Translations under genes and position numbers: made by a program | Source of the DNA: Paulinella micropora | Lineage: Eukaryota; Cercozoa; Imbricatea; Euglyphida; Paulinellidae | Reading direction: 5' to 3' | DNA length: 64,000 bases | NCBI GenBank assembly: GCA_019918135.1 | Contig: WBZZ01000755.1 | Location: forward strand, 1-64,000 | The notes under the pieces: generated by a model | Database searches by the model: none | Told to the model about the DNA's origin: nothing | What the model saw: only the letters and a program-made list of their open reading frames with translations | In this document: piece after piece, positions 10,314-21,448 of the stretch | How positions within the stretch are numbered: the first letter of the stretch is position 1 | Layout of the letters: every line of letters begins with the position of its first letter

Positions 10314-11165
10314 TTAGCGCGCTCCTGCTCCTCCCCCGACTCCTTCCTGGTGCCCCTCCGGGCTTGGACCATGCCCCGCATAACCCCGGAAGACCACGTC
10401 CGTGTCGGCCCACACTTGGCCGGTGAGGGTCGCAGGCAGCGGGCCCAGCACCAGGACGCGCAGGCGAGGGAAGCGTCTGCGCTGGAAGCCGACCGTCAGG
10501 CCTGACAGACAGGCCTGGCCGTTCCGGCCGCCGTACGCTAGCCACAGTGTTTCCAAGTGGGGAAACATGGTCCGGCTGATGAAGCCGCAAGCTGCGACAA
10601 ACTGTCGCGGGCAGTCTGTGTCTATGCGCAGATCAATTAAGGGGCACGCAGGCGCAACCAGTGCGTGCGAACGGGACTCGCGGAGGTTCCCGGTCAGATC
10701 GAAGCTCCGCGCGCCGCTCACAACGTGCACAGCCACGAGATCCAAACCTAGGCCGCGTGTCAGCACGGACAGCGGAGCCACGATGGCGATCTTGGCCAGT
10801 CGCGCCTCCTCGTCCACGTCGACCACCACTTCGACCGGACCGCGCGACGGCTGCGGCCGGCCGGCGGCCGGCTGCTCCCAGGCGGCCAGCAGGTCAGAGA
10901 GCTGCCAGGAATGGCAGCGCTGCTCCTGGCTTGGCTGTGTGGACACACCCCACACCGCGGCCAGCACTGCCAGATCTGCCGCACGGAAGAGATAGCTAGC
11001 GACGAGCCGACGACAAACCGCCGGGAGAGTGACCGCCAGCTCACCACCGTCTGCGGTTGTGCTAGGACAGGCGAGCTGTCCACCCCACTGCGCCCCGTAG
11101 TCGACCAACAACTGGAAGAAGCCATTGGCCTTTGTAGTGTCCCCTCCCCCCTGAACACAGAACAC
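10314..11165 (-). CDS. F-box/LRR-like hypothetical protein
   Basis: 283 codons read as protein throughout, but the only start available is a GTG; the 5' end may be lost into the repeats at 11170. Residues about 45-75 (LPAVCRRLVASYLFRAADLA) resemble an F-box helix pattern: Leu-Pro, then hydrophobics, then a Leu-rich second helix. Residues 200-250 look like one or two LRR units (FPHLETLWLAYGG; FPRLRVLVLGPLP). F-box proteins with C-terminal LRRs act as substrate receptors of SCF ubiquitin ligases. The match here is weak and read by eye. The C-terminal 15 residues are Gly/Ala/Pro-rich and the stop lies within a TTAGCGCG motif of the gene-end repeat. Confidence 0.55.
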   Translation of the reverse strand: MFCVQGGGDTTKANGFFQLLVDYGAQWGGQLACPSTTADGGELAVTLPAVCRRLVASYLFRAADLAVLAAVWGVSTQPSQEQRCHSWQLSDLLAAWEQPAAGRPQPSRGPVEVVVDVDEEARLAKIAIVAPLSVLTRGLGLDLVAVHVVSGARSFDLTGNLRESRSHALVAPACPLIDLRIDTDCPRQFVAACGFISRTMFPHLETLWLAYGGRNGQACLSGLTVGFQRRRFPRLRVLVLGPLPATLTGQVWADTDVVFRGYAGHGPSPEGHQEGVGGGAGAR

Positions 11166-11169
11166 AGAG

Positions 11170-14100
11170 AGCTCAAAAAGCAGGGACGAGGGGGAGAAAG
11201 GCGCAGAAGTTAAAAAAAATTTCTGCGCTCTCCTGCCTCTCTTATCTCCCTCTCTTAGTTCTCAGTGCCAAGATTGAAGCCTTGTCAGGGAATTTTTTTC
11301 GCGTGATTTTTCTTGTAGATTCTTAGCGCGCCCCGGCCCTCCCATTCTTTAACGGAAAACTTGTAAGCAGTGCCTTTTCCGGTCGTATCATACTTGTGCA
11401 AAGCTTGGCGCCAATTTTTTTGTTGCGCAAGTGCGCACTTTTCTTGCTTTCAGAGGTAAAAGGGAGCGGGGAAATAAGGGGGAAGGGGGGAGAGAAGGGG
11501 GAGGGGAGAGAGAAGGGGGAGGAGAGCGGGGGGACAAAACCCAGAGGAAGAGAACAGGGACGCCCCTCTCTCCTCCCCCCCCCCCTCCTTCTCTCTTCCC
11601 TCTTCCCTCTTCTTTCCCTCTCCCCTCTTCCCTCCGTTCCCCCTCCCCTTTTTTTCCGACAAGATGATTTTTTTCTTTCTCTTTCTCTTCTCTTTTTTGC
11701 ACTAAATTTGTCGCCAAATTTTGCGCATGTGTGTGCGATTGGAATGATATGGCCGAAAAGCCCGAAGCGCTGCCTTTTTCTGCCATATCACGCGCACAGA
11801 TTGCCAAGCCGCCTTCCTTTGCTAAAAGCGCCATCAAGAAAGTACCAAGAAATCCACCAGAACTCGTTGAGCACGGTGCTCTGCTCCTAGTTTTTAGTGC
11901 CCAAGTGTAGGACCGTCGAGCTTTAATTCAGCGTATTCCTTTTCGCACTCTCTTGGCGCGCGAGCAGATCACGGATGGTGCCGGCCAGGGTTCTAATATA
12001 GGCTACCGCTGCGACATGGCGTGGGTCGGATGCTGTAGCAGCCTGAGGGTGCCGTTGCAAGTGTCAAGTGTAAGACTTTGTCGAGCTTTAATCATTTCTT
12101 TTTTGTACGTTCTTAGCACGCCCCTGCTCCTCTTCCCCACTGCCACTCCCGACAATTTGTACTTTCTCCTTCCCTGCCCTTTGTTTTCGGGCAAAAAAAA
12201 ATTCCGCAGATTTTTTCATTTTTTTTGGCCTTGCGCATGGTGGCCGAGCCATGACATTGACAAGACGTCGTCGAGCTTTATTTTTAAATTTTACAATTCT
12301 TGGCGCGCTCCTACCATCCCCCTTCTCCGCTCCCGATTCCAATTCTCAGACAGAGAAGGTAGAAAGGGCAAAGATAGATCGTGCTTGGGGAGAGGGAATT
12401 TTTTTTTGCGCGACAACCAAAGAAACAGACGAGCAAAGGGGGAGGGATGTAACCTCCCCGTTCCCATCCCCCTCCTTCTCTCTTCCCTCCCCCCTTGTCA
12501 TTCCCTTGTTCTTTGAGCCCCCCGGGCTCAGGGGGCTCAGGGGGAGGGGAGAAAAAGGAGAGGAAGGGGGGGGGGGCGCCCCCTCCTTGCCCAACCTGTG
12601 GGCTCCCAAAACTCCTAGCACATTGACCACCGCCCATCCATTCGCCGCAGGGTTGTGCTAGAGCACGGTGCTCTGCTCTTAGTTTTCAGTGCTCAAGTGT
12701 AAGACCGTCGAGTGGGCCGGATGCTGAAGCAGCCTGAGGGTGCCTTTGCAAGTGTCAAGTGTAATGCCTTGTCGAGCTTTAGTTCAGCATAAATTCTCTC
12801 CATCTCCAAATTTTCAGTATCAAGTGTAAGACTTTATCGAGCTTTAATTCAGCTTAAATTACACCGGCGAAGCGCGCCCCGGCTTTCTCTTTCTTAGTTT
12901 TACCGGAAAACTTGAAAGCACTGCCTTTTCCTGTCGTATCATAGCCGTGCAAAACTTTGCGCCAAATTTAGCAGGGGCAGTTCCGGCCTCTTTCCGCGGG
13001 GTTTTAGCAGTCGTTTTCCCGCGGGAAAAACCGTGCGCCAGAAATCTTTTTCTGTTGCGCAAATGCGCACTTTTTTTGCCTTTGGAGATAAGAGGGAGCA
13101 GGAAGATAAGGGGGAGGGGGGGGGGAGAAGGGAGAGGGGAGCGGGGGGAAAAAACCCCGGGGAAGAGAACAGGAGCGCCCCTCTCTACCCCCCCCCCTCC
13201 TTTTTTCTTCCCTCTTCACTCTTTCTTCCCTCTTCCCTCCGTTCCCCTTCCCCTTTTTTTTTCCGGCAAGAGAATTTGTTTCTTTCTCTTTCTCTCTTCT
13301 TTTTTTGCACCAAACTTGTCGCCAAGTTTGCGCATGTGTGCGCCTGGAATGATATGACCAAAAAAGGCAGTATTGCCAGAAAAGCTTGGAAACGCTGCCT
13401 TTTTTGGCCATATCACGTGCACAGACCGCCAGCCGCCTTCGCTAAAAGCGCCATCAAGAAAGTACCAAAAAATCCGCCAGAACTCGTTCAGCCGGAATCT
13501 TGCCCTTCCCCTGTTCTTTGAGCCCCCCGGGCTTAGGGGGCTCAGGGGGGAAAAGAAGAGGAAAAAAGGTGGAGAGGCGCCCCCCCCCTCTGTGGGCTGC
13601 AAAAAAAAGTTTATTTATTTTTGCTCCCCCTTCAGCTCGTGCCGGCGGGGGCAGGTTTCTCAGTGTCAAGTATAAGACTTTGTCGAGCTTTAATAACAAA
13701 AAATTCATACATTCTTGACGCGCCCGCCTTCCCAGTGCCAAGATTAAAACCTTGTCAGGGATTTTTCTTTGCGTGATTTTTTGTGTAAATTCTTAGAGCG
13801 CCCCGGCCCTCCTTTCCCTCTCCCTCTCTCAGTTCTGTGGCAATGACAGCTCGTGTTTCCTTCAAGTTTCCGTCTTAGTTTTCAGTGCCAAGATTAAGAC
13901 TTTGTCAAGGATTTTTTTTATTATTTTTTTTGTACATCCTAGCGCACCCCCGCCGAAAAACCTGGAAGCACTGCCTTTTCCGATCGTATCATAGTCGTGC
14001 AAGTTAGTTTTGGTCGAAAAATTCACGGCAAACAATGGACGAGGGGAGAGGGGGTAGCAGGGGACAGGAAGAAGAGGAGAGAGGGGGGGGGGGAGGAGCA

Positions 14101-15190
14101 TTTCCCCTCCCTTCTTCCCTGTCCTTTGTCTTTGGGCAATTTTTTTTCCTTTTTTCATATTTTTCTGGCCTTGCGCACGGTGGCCGAGCCATGGCATGGA
14201 CAAGACGCCGTCGAGCTTTGATTCAGCGTAAATTACACTTTCTTGGCGCGCCCCTCCCCCTCCGTCTCTTAGTTCTCAGTGCCAATATTAAAATTTTGTC
14301 AGTCATTTTTTTTCGCATGGTTTTTTCTACATTTTTAGCGCGCCCCTACCATCCCCTTCCTTCTCCGCTCCCGATTTCGATTCTCGGATAAAGAAGGGGG
14401 GGGGGGGGCAAAGACAGATCGTGCTTGGGAAGTAGCACAAGAGTTTGCGGCTAATGAAGCTTAGCGAGAGGGGCGACGAGAGTGAGAGGGAGGGGAGGAA
14501 CGTCTTCCTCACGGCGGCCCAGCCGAGCGTCTGTGTGGGGTTTTCTTTTTGCGCAAGTAGATTTTGGCGCTAAATAGGCACTTACGGCTGTTTCCCCGGG
14601 AAGGCTGAGACGTACTGCCTTTTTCAACCGTATCACGCACCCTACCTCCAGACGGCACAATTTGGCGCCAAATCAACCGGCCGTTCCGGAGGGTAGCAAA
14701 GAAATTGGGGCGTTTTCCCGCGGAGAGAAACGGTACGCCTTTTACTCGCACGAAAATGTTTTTCGGCCCTCTCACCTTCCCTAGAGGCAGGGAGGTGCAG
14801 AGCAAAGGGGAGCGGGGCGACAAAGGTGAGAGGGGCGACGAAGGTGAGAGGGGCGACGAAAGTGAGAGGGGTGACGAGAGTGGGAGGGAGGGGGAGGACG
14901 TCTTTCCTCACGGCGGCCCAGCCGAGCGTCTGTGTGGGATTTTCTTTTTGCGCAAGTAGATCTTGGCGCCAAATTGGCGCTTACGGCTGTTTCCCCGGGA
15001 AGGCTAAGACGTACTGCCTTCTTCGACCGTATCACGCACCCTACCCTCCGGGAGCCGGTAGGTTTTCCGGGGAAACACACAACAAAAAATTTGGCGCGCG
15101 GTTTTTTCTGATGGAAAACGACCGCTAGGGCACAGAAGCTACAAAAAATAAAGAATACATGCAACGCCTCCACTTCTCCTTTGTCAAAAC
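11170..15190. repeat. Four-kilobase repeat region without genes
   Basis: It contains gene-end repeat copies (about 11258-11328, 13731-13802, 13882-13946, 14275-14344), hairpin MITE-like repeats (11745-11790, 13350-13416), G/C palindromes (12515-12538 and 13520-13543), GAGAGGGGCGACGA tandem units (14465-14485; 14815-14890), CT/GA-rich tracts, and paired copies of a GCCCAGCCGAGCGTCTGTGT block (14517 and 14927, also near 6678 and 35233). Several blocks are in opposite orientations, giving the region many potential recombination partners. I found no conserved protein. Confidence 0.65.
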
Positions 15191-15414
15191 TTTTTTAATT
15201 ACATTTTTTTCTTGTACTTTCTTGGCGCTTCCAAGGGGAGCAAAGACATTTTCTTGATGAATTAAAAGACTTTAAGGAGGCGACTAAACGCCAGGCGGCT
15301 GGGGGGAAAGGGGGGGAAGACCCGACCCCTCTACTTGAGCGAGATAGATAGAGGTAAGAAATTAAACAAGAGACACCAGGTTTGATACAACCGCGACCCA
15401 GGCGGAGGTCGTCC

Positions 15415-16652
15415 ATGGTGTGGTGGTGGTGGTGGCGGGTGCTAGTGCGAGCTGCGCTGGTGGACGGCGCTTTTGTCTGCAAGGTCGTGACTAATGCTAG
15501 TACTGTCAGCAGCAGCGTCGCGGCGATTTCCCAACAGAAGCTGCCTGTACCGTACTGGCTCGACTGGCGCGGCGCGTCCACTACCTGTACGAGCTTGGAT
15601 GCATTTATCACCTGTGCCAACGGCGCTTCAACAAACGAAGCCGCTTATGGTGAAGGGGCCGCGCCTTGCCGGCGCGCGTGGCTTCTGGCGGATACGATGA
15701 GCAGGAGCGGGGCCACCCTCTGAAGACCGCCACTCCTCTTGTGAGCGATTGCACTGTAATTGGGTACGACCAGAGCTTTGCACGGCTCGTCAACGGCATT
15801 CCGGAGGACCAAGTCTGCGCTACGGGTTTGGCCATCGGAGAGCTTCCCAGCGGGTATTTTCTATTCGTTCTACAAACGCTCTCGTTGCGTAAAAAAGACT
15901 CCTTGCCCGGCCCCACCACGTGGATCAGCCCCCTCAAAGCTGTTTTTCCTGCGCAGTGCGCCGCGGGCTGGGTGGCAAACTCTACCACCGGCATGTGTGG
16001 GGGGCCCTTGCTACCCACAACTAGCCCCTCTCCTGCCCCCGCGCGCAGCCCCTCCGCTGGTACTATCGAATGTGTCGCCGGACGCACCACCTTGGCCGCC
16101 ATAGCCGAATGCTATCAGAGCCGCTACATGCCCAAGGCCTCGTTCTCGAGTGCGCAGTACCCCAACAGCAACGAAGCGGCGGATCTGCGAGCGGCTATGC
16201 GGGCTCTGCTAAACAACAATGGAAACTGCAGGGGGGTGCAGCTCGGCAGTTCGATTGCCGCGCACATGGCCGTGTACCCGTTCGTCGACAGCAGGTACGG
16301 GACACGGTACTGCGTGTTGATAGATGTCAGCGACGCCGATGGCAACAACAAGTACGACAGGGGCTTCGGTTTGGTCGTAGTGGCAGACCGCAGAGTAGAC
16401 ATCCATCGTTACATGGTGCACATGGCTTCGCACCCACAAACCGAGACAGATACCGAGCGGCAGGCTTTGCTGCTGCTGGCCGAAACTGGGGGGCACGTCG
16501 CAGTGGTATCAGGTGTGCGCAAGGACGTTGCCACAGACTTTAGCACCTGCCAAACCCAATATAACAGCATGGACAGTGCATACAATGTCAAGACTGCCAT
16601 GTACATCTTGCTCTTGGAAATCTGGAGGTGGTACAAGGAGCAGACTGTGTAG
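15415..16652 (+). pseudogene. Hypothetical protein, possibly secreted, read in two frames
   Basis: The first part (15415-15723) starts with ATG and a W-rich hydrophobic leader (MVWWWWWRVLVRAALVDGA) that could be a signal anchor, then KVVTNASTVSSSVAAI. The second part (15666-16652, TTG-started) is strongly protein-like: RYGTRYCVLIDVSDADGN, GFGLVVVADRRVDIHRYM and a tail ending WRWYKEQTV. A Ser/Pro-rich linker (TTSPSPAPARSPSAG) lies near its middle. The two parts overlap in different frames, so either the gene is broken once or the leader is not part of it. I do not recognise the family. A gene-end repeat follows at about 16822. Confidence 0.45.
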
Positions 16653-16654
16653 TG

Positions 16655-17073
16655 TGTGTGTGTGTCGCGCCCCCCCCCCCCGGCCCCTTGAAAGTTTCCT
16701 GCCCTGCTCCTCGGAGAGGGGGGGAGTGGTGTGATATGGTCAAATCCTGGGAGTGATATAGTCGTGAAAAACTTAGCGCCAAATGAACGGGACGCTCCGG
16801 TCTCTTTCCGCAAGGTTAAGTTTTCAGTGCCAAGATTAAAACTTTGTCAGTGATTTTTTATTATTATTTCTTTTTTGTACATTATCAGCACACAAATAGC
16901 CGTAGATAGCACCCCGAAAAAACACGGCGGGCAACGAGTCACGCGCAGCACAGCTTGTATTTTTTCAAAAAAGGAGTTTCTTTTACTTTTATAGTAACAC
17001 CCAAAGGGAGCAAAGACATTTTATTGATTGAATTAAAAAGACTAAACAAGCATTGACTCTCCCTCCCCCCACT
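16655..17073. repeat. Shared 3' intergenic segment between convergent genes
   Basis: It contains a (TG)n run (16652-16664), a C run, a TGATATGGTCAAATC motif resembling the hairpin repeat arms, a gene-end repeat copy (16822-16890) and GGAGCAAAGACATTTTATTG (about 17008-17027). The last recurs with changes at 15237-15256. Read on the minus strand it contains AATAAA about 50 bases past the stop of the next gene, a possible polyadenylation signal. Confidence 0.45.
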
Positions 17074-18638
17074 TTAATCGGAGTCCGTGTTGTCATCCTC
17101 CTGGAGCTCTTCTTCTTCTACTTCTTCTTCGCCTGCGCGTGTGCGGGACTGAGAGGGGGCACGAGGTTCAGCCGCTTTCAGCCTCTCCGAGTCGGGCACG
17201 GGGACGGGGCAACCAGAGCAAAGGGGCACCAGTAGATCTCCGCTGAGCCTGACGCTGGTCTGGTCGCAGACGACACATGGGCTGTTGATGTACGCAGCGG
17301 CGGCCTGCAGCTCCACCACGCCGCAGACGCTGCAAAAGCACTCCCAGCTGGGCATACAGAAGGTAGTCGCCACTGCCTTGCAGCCGTAAGTAGCGCAGGT
17401 GTAGCGAGTCGCCCCCCACTTGTAGCCCGTGGGGTCCAGACTCCTGCAGTACTGCATGGGCGTGCCGCAGTTCTGGCACGGCTGCTCCTTCCCGTCGGGG
17501 AGTATGACGTATTCGTTGGCTCGCAGGCAGGACTTGCGCAAGCAAAGCCACTTCTTCTCGGAGGCGCGCCAGATCCGGCGAGAGGACAGAGACTTTCCTT
17601 GCTCCAGGACGAGGCGGGCCTGGTTGACCTCAGCTTTGTATGAGTTGGGTAAGGCTCCCTGTAAAGCGTTGAAGCGCGAATACTTGCGCGGGCCGCGGGC
17701 GGGCGCTGCTGCTGCGGCTGTTGTTGCTTCTGGTGCTGCTGTTGGCGCTGGTGTTTGGCCTCGGCGCGCTGAGCCTGATTGCAAGGCAGACACATGCGCG
17801 CCTGCCCGTGGCCCTCCTCGCCGATGGCCACTGAGCAAGCGTCAAACGGGTGGGTGGCACGGTCGCAGCTGACGCAGCGGTGGCAGCCGTCTGCCGCTAT
17901 GCGCAGAAGGCAGCCGGGGCACTTTGCCTCCGTGGCCTGCGCAATCTTGTCCCAGTCGTACTGCTTCTTCTCCAGAGGTCTGGCGACGCTGCAATAGGCG
18001 GTAGGAGAGCTGGGAGCATACACATTGGAGCGCGTCGCCGAGTCCGCCAGCAACAGCAAGGCTGCACCTGATTTCTGACCTTGGGGGAGGTCGGGCAGAG
18101 GTGCTGGGGCTTGTCCGTCTTCTTCTTCTTCCTGCAGCCCACCCCCGCTTGCGCAGGGGGCCGGTGGAGCCCCCCCTGTGCCGTCCTCTGGTGCACACTC
18201 ATCGTCCAGGCCGCAGGGCGTAAGCAATTTGAAGGACGGCGAGGTCACGCCTGGCTGCAGCTCGACTCCCTCGCCCTTGATGTCACCCCCGACCCGTGAG
18301 AGAGCTGGCTCTTCACCCTGCACACCCTCCACTTGCATCTCCTCGTGCGCACCTTGCGAACTTTCCTGACCATCCCAGTCCTTGTCGTCGTCGTCGTCAC
18401 CCGAGTGCGGCTCCGGGCTAGCAAGACGCGCGCGCTCTGCGGAAGTTGCTGATTTACTCTCCGTCTGAGCGTCGCCCTTCTTCTTCGGCAGGGGAACGGT
18501 GCCACAGCGTCGTCGTCGCCCACGCTGCGCCCCGGGCGTTCGTAAGGCAGGGGTCAAGCTCGACACAGTGAAGGGGCGGCTGCGAATCTTGCGCCCTCGT
18601 GGTGCAGCTGCTAGCAGGATGTGATCTCGTGCAGCCAT
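17074..18638 (-). CDS. Cys-rich (multi-zinc) protein with acidic tail, split over two frames
   Basis: The ATG at 18638 begins a basic N-terminus (RGRKIRSRPF), an acidic Ser-rich stretch (SGDDDDDKDWDG) and a Cys cluster (KCPGCLLRIAADGCHRCVSC), then a Gln-rich tract near 17710-17760. The rest reads in another frame (17074-17838) and is rich in paired cysteines (QPCQNCGTPMQYC, ATYGCKAVATTFC, CFCSVCGVVELQ, SPCVVCDQ), ending in an acidic tail (EEEVEEEELQEDDNTDSD). The switch falls in the CAG/GCN-like tract, where slippage or a sequencing error is likely. Paired Cys spacing suggests several zinc knuckles, possibly nucleic-acid binding. I do not recognise a named family. The right-hand neighbour is non-coding. 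Confidence 0.55.
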
Positions 18639-18639
18639 G

Positions 18640-20782
18640 CGAATTGGCAGCACGGCGCGCCCTAGCCCGGGACGCGTCCTCAGCCTCCCCCTCGGCCGTC
18701 GACGATGGCAGCAGGTGCTTTGCTACCGCGCGTCTGCGTTGCCTCATGAACAAAGTGGCGTAAGGCTTTTTTGTGCAAACACACTCGGGGGGAGGCCGCC
18801 CCCCCGAGCGAGCACTCACAGATAAGTACTTGCAAGAAGTGTATTTTCAAACCAATTCCAGAATATTGTGCTCAAAAAATGATACAAGATCCGTCTGCAA
18901 GCAAAAAGCAAGAACATGAAGCGAGCCGTTTTTTTTGGAGGGGGGGGGGGCTTGCTTTCTTTGTGCACAGCACACAAAACAGGAGTAGACACACACTAAA
19001 AGCAAAAGGGCGCCGTGCGGTCTCCAAGAGAGAACAACTTATGCAGAACCCTTTAACGGTTACAAAAGAACCTTCCATCATCAAGACTAGCTATCCACGT
19101 AAGCTCACAAACCATCCATCACCATCCTTGCTCTGGCTGCGAGCAACAGCAAGACTTGCATGCCTTGCTGTTTTGCCAGTGAAGAGGCTGGTCGTTGGCG
19201 CGTTAGATCTTAACGCCAGCCAACTCTTGGAGGTACAATCATATTTTGCAAAACTTGCAAAGCATATTCTAAGCTAGCACAGCCAAGTACGTTTTTTTTG
19301 ACTGCAGAACTTTTTTTCTTTGCTTAGGCCTTCCAAACTGCAGAAGCAAAAGCCCTCATTTTAGAGGCGAATACGTTGCAGCGAATTCTCAGGCACTGCC
19401 TAGGAGTTGCAATCTTGAGAGAGTGTCATTTTTCCAGGGATTCTGCAAACGGAATTGCTCCAGAAAAGCTTTCTTTGCAAGGTACGTCTTGTCGAGCCAG
19501 CGTGCACGTCACACTTGAACAATGTGCACATAAGATCAACTTCGCCCAGGAGAATTTTTTTATACGTATTTTGCGAGGGTAAAAAAAAAGCGGATGGCAG
19601 GCTTTTCCAGTCAACACGTTTTTTGCGGGACGCAGGACAACCCGCGACGGTGTCTAATTATCATTATTGTTTCTTTAACCAAAAGGAAGCTGTTCTCGAG
19701 CGAAGAGCCTTTGAAGTGCTTGTTTTCTGGTCTGTGCGTCTTAATTTTGTATCTAGATTTCTCAGTCACAAAATCTTGTTTTTGTGTTTTGTGTCTTTAT
19801 TTCCTAGCTTTCCTTTTCAGTCTAGGTTTCCTGATTTCGTCTTGTGTTGTCATTTTTTTTGGGGGGGACTCAGACTTCCTGTGTTGATTCCTGTCCTGGC
19901 TTCTCGCTTTGATTTCGTGTTTCGATTTCGTATTTTCGCTCTGTGCGCAGATTTCTCGTTTCGCGGTTTGGTCGTGGTTTGTGTTTCGATTTCGTGTTTT
20001 CGTTCTGTGCACAGATTCCTCGTGTTGTGGTTTGGTCGTGATTTCGTGTTTCGATTTTGTGTTTTGGCTCTGTGCCCAGATTCCTCGTGTTGTGGCTTGG
20101 TCGTGGTTTCGTGTTTCGATTTCCTATTTTCGTTCTGTGCGCAGATTTTTCGTATCGTGGCTTGGTCGTGATTTCGTGTTTCGGTTTCGTGTTTTCGTTT
20201 TGTGCACAGATTCCTCGTGTTGTGGCTTGGTCGTATGTTCGTGTTTTGATTTCGTGTTTTCGCTCTGTGCGCAGATTTCTTGTGTCGTAGCCTCGTCGTG
20301 ATTTCGTGTTTCGATTTCGTGTTTTCGTTTTGTGCACAGATTTCTCGTTTCGCGGTTTGGTCGTGGCTTCGTGTTTTGATTTCATATTTTGGCTCTGTGC
20401 ACAGATTTCTCGTTTAGTTGTTTCGTGGTAATTCAGTGTTTCGATCTCGTGTTTTCGTTATGTGCGCAAATTCCTCGTTTTGTTGTTTGGTCGTGATTTT
20501 CATGTTTTCTATTTTCGTGTGTCTGGGATTTGGTGCTTTTATCTTGCAGTAAACGCGTTGTGTTCGGTGGTGGAAGAGTCGGCTAGCAAAAGACATTGCA
20601 GGGAACTTCAGAACCGCTGCATGCTCCTGCTTTGGTTCTGGGACAAGCAAAATGTTCAAGATTGTGTATTGTGCAATCTGGGGACGGTCCGCCAACGCTC
20701 AATGCTCTCGCTGGTTACGTCGTCTCTCAGCAAAGGTCTATAAGATGAAAGATCTCACGGGGGGAGTACACATTAGTGTTCA
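18640..20782. other. Intergenic region of near-neutral base composition
   Basis: About 18640-19880 is less G+C-biased than its surroundings and lacks the usual dispersed repeats. Open frames exist (for example 18771-19277 on +) but look compositionally random. A G run (about 18940) and T/G runs (19850-19867) are present. From 19905 to 20510 there is a minisatellite (separate entry). No gene is supported. Confidence 0.5.
19905..20510 (+). repeat. 65-bp tandem minisatellite, about nine units
   Basis: The anchor CTGTGCGCAGATTTCTCG (variants CTGTGCACAGATTCCTCG) recurs at about 19941, 20005, 20070, 20135, 20200, 20265, 20330, 20395 and 20460, a period of 65 bp (one 64). Each unit also holds GTTTGGTCGTGATTTCGTG and TTTCGTGTTTTCG. 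Alternate units resemble each other more (GCGCAG versus CACAG), suggesting a higher-order 130-bp unit. Because 65 is not a multiple of three, the long open frames on both strands cycle through frames and are a by-product. Confidence 0.9.
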
Positions 20783-21369
20783 TGTCTGGACCAAGTTCTC
20801 TTGACTCAACTTCTTGCCGGAAGTGGTAACCGCTTGGTCGACGAGCTCGAGTGCCTGAGTCAAATTAGCCTGACACGAGATGTATACATGTGCGACGTGG
20901 AGCAAGCCCTGAAACGCTCGCTAGAGCTAGCTCACCTGAAGAGAGCTCGACCCCCCCGAGTCGTCTCTAGCTCGGAGCTCGTTGTTGCGGTCGATTCGAC
21001 GCGAGAGCCCGTTGGCCTGGGGCTACGCACCGACTGCTTGGAGCTCTGGCCAGGTGATGTAATTCCCTTTGCGGGTGCTATGAGGTCCTGTCTCACACTC
21101 TCCCCCTATCCACCCCGCCCTTTGTGCACACATGCGTCTTTGTCTGCTCTAGCAATCGCGCGCTGGTCCAAGAACGATGGCTTGCTCGCACCACGGATTC
21201 TGCACAGGATCTCATGGAAGGCCTACGCATAGGGGGCTGGCTGGCAGCAGACACCAGTCCGCCGCGGGAACCTAACGCCAAGCGCACGGTCAGCGACATC
21301 AACGGAGAGACCATCTTGGTTCTTTGCATAACTACCAGGATTCCCGTCGGTGTTTTCATCTACGTCTAA
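20783..21369 (+). pseudogene. Hypothetical protein, degraded
   Basis: An ATG at 20783 opens only 15 codons. The protein-like reading continues in another frame from 20801 (DVYMCDVEQALKRSLELAHL, SSSELVVAVDSTREPVGLGL) to about 21120, and then in a third frame to 21369 (RALVQERWLARTTDSAQDLM, NGETILVLCITTRIPVGVFI). The stretches read as one degraded gene or as exons of a spliced gene. I do not recognise the product. It lies 80 bases upstream of the large gene at 21449, on the same strand. Confidence 0.35.
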
Positions 21370-21448
21370 ATTAACAATTCTGTCAAGCTTTTAATTAAAG
21401 GCATACCACTTTTTTAAACCTGAAATCTTTACTAATAACATCCAATAC

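Noticed and set aside
18771-19277. 168-codon plus-strand frame
   Set aside because: No conserved pattern and no regular composition; it overlaps non-coding DNA between genes.
19870-20385. Repetitive protein of about 65-residue units on either strand
   Set aside because: Produced by a 65-bp tandem array whose period is not a multiple of three; all frames are open for that reason.
19905-20510. CRISPR-like array
   Set aside because: Units are contiguous 65-bp repeats without unique spacers, and no cas genes are present.
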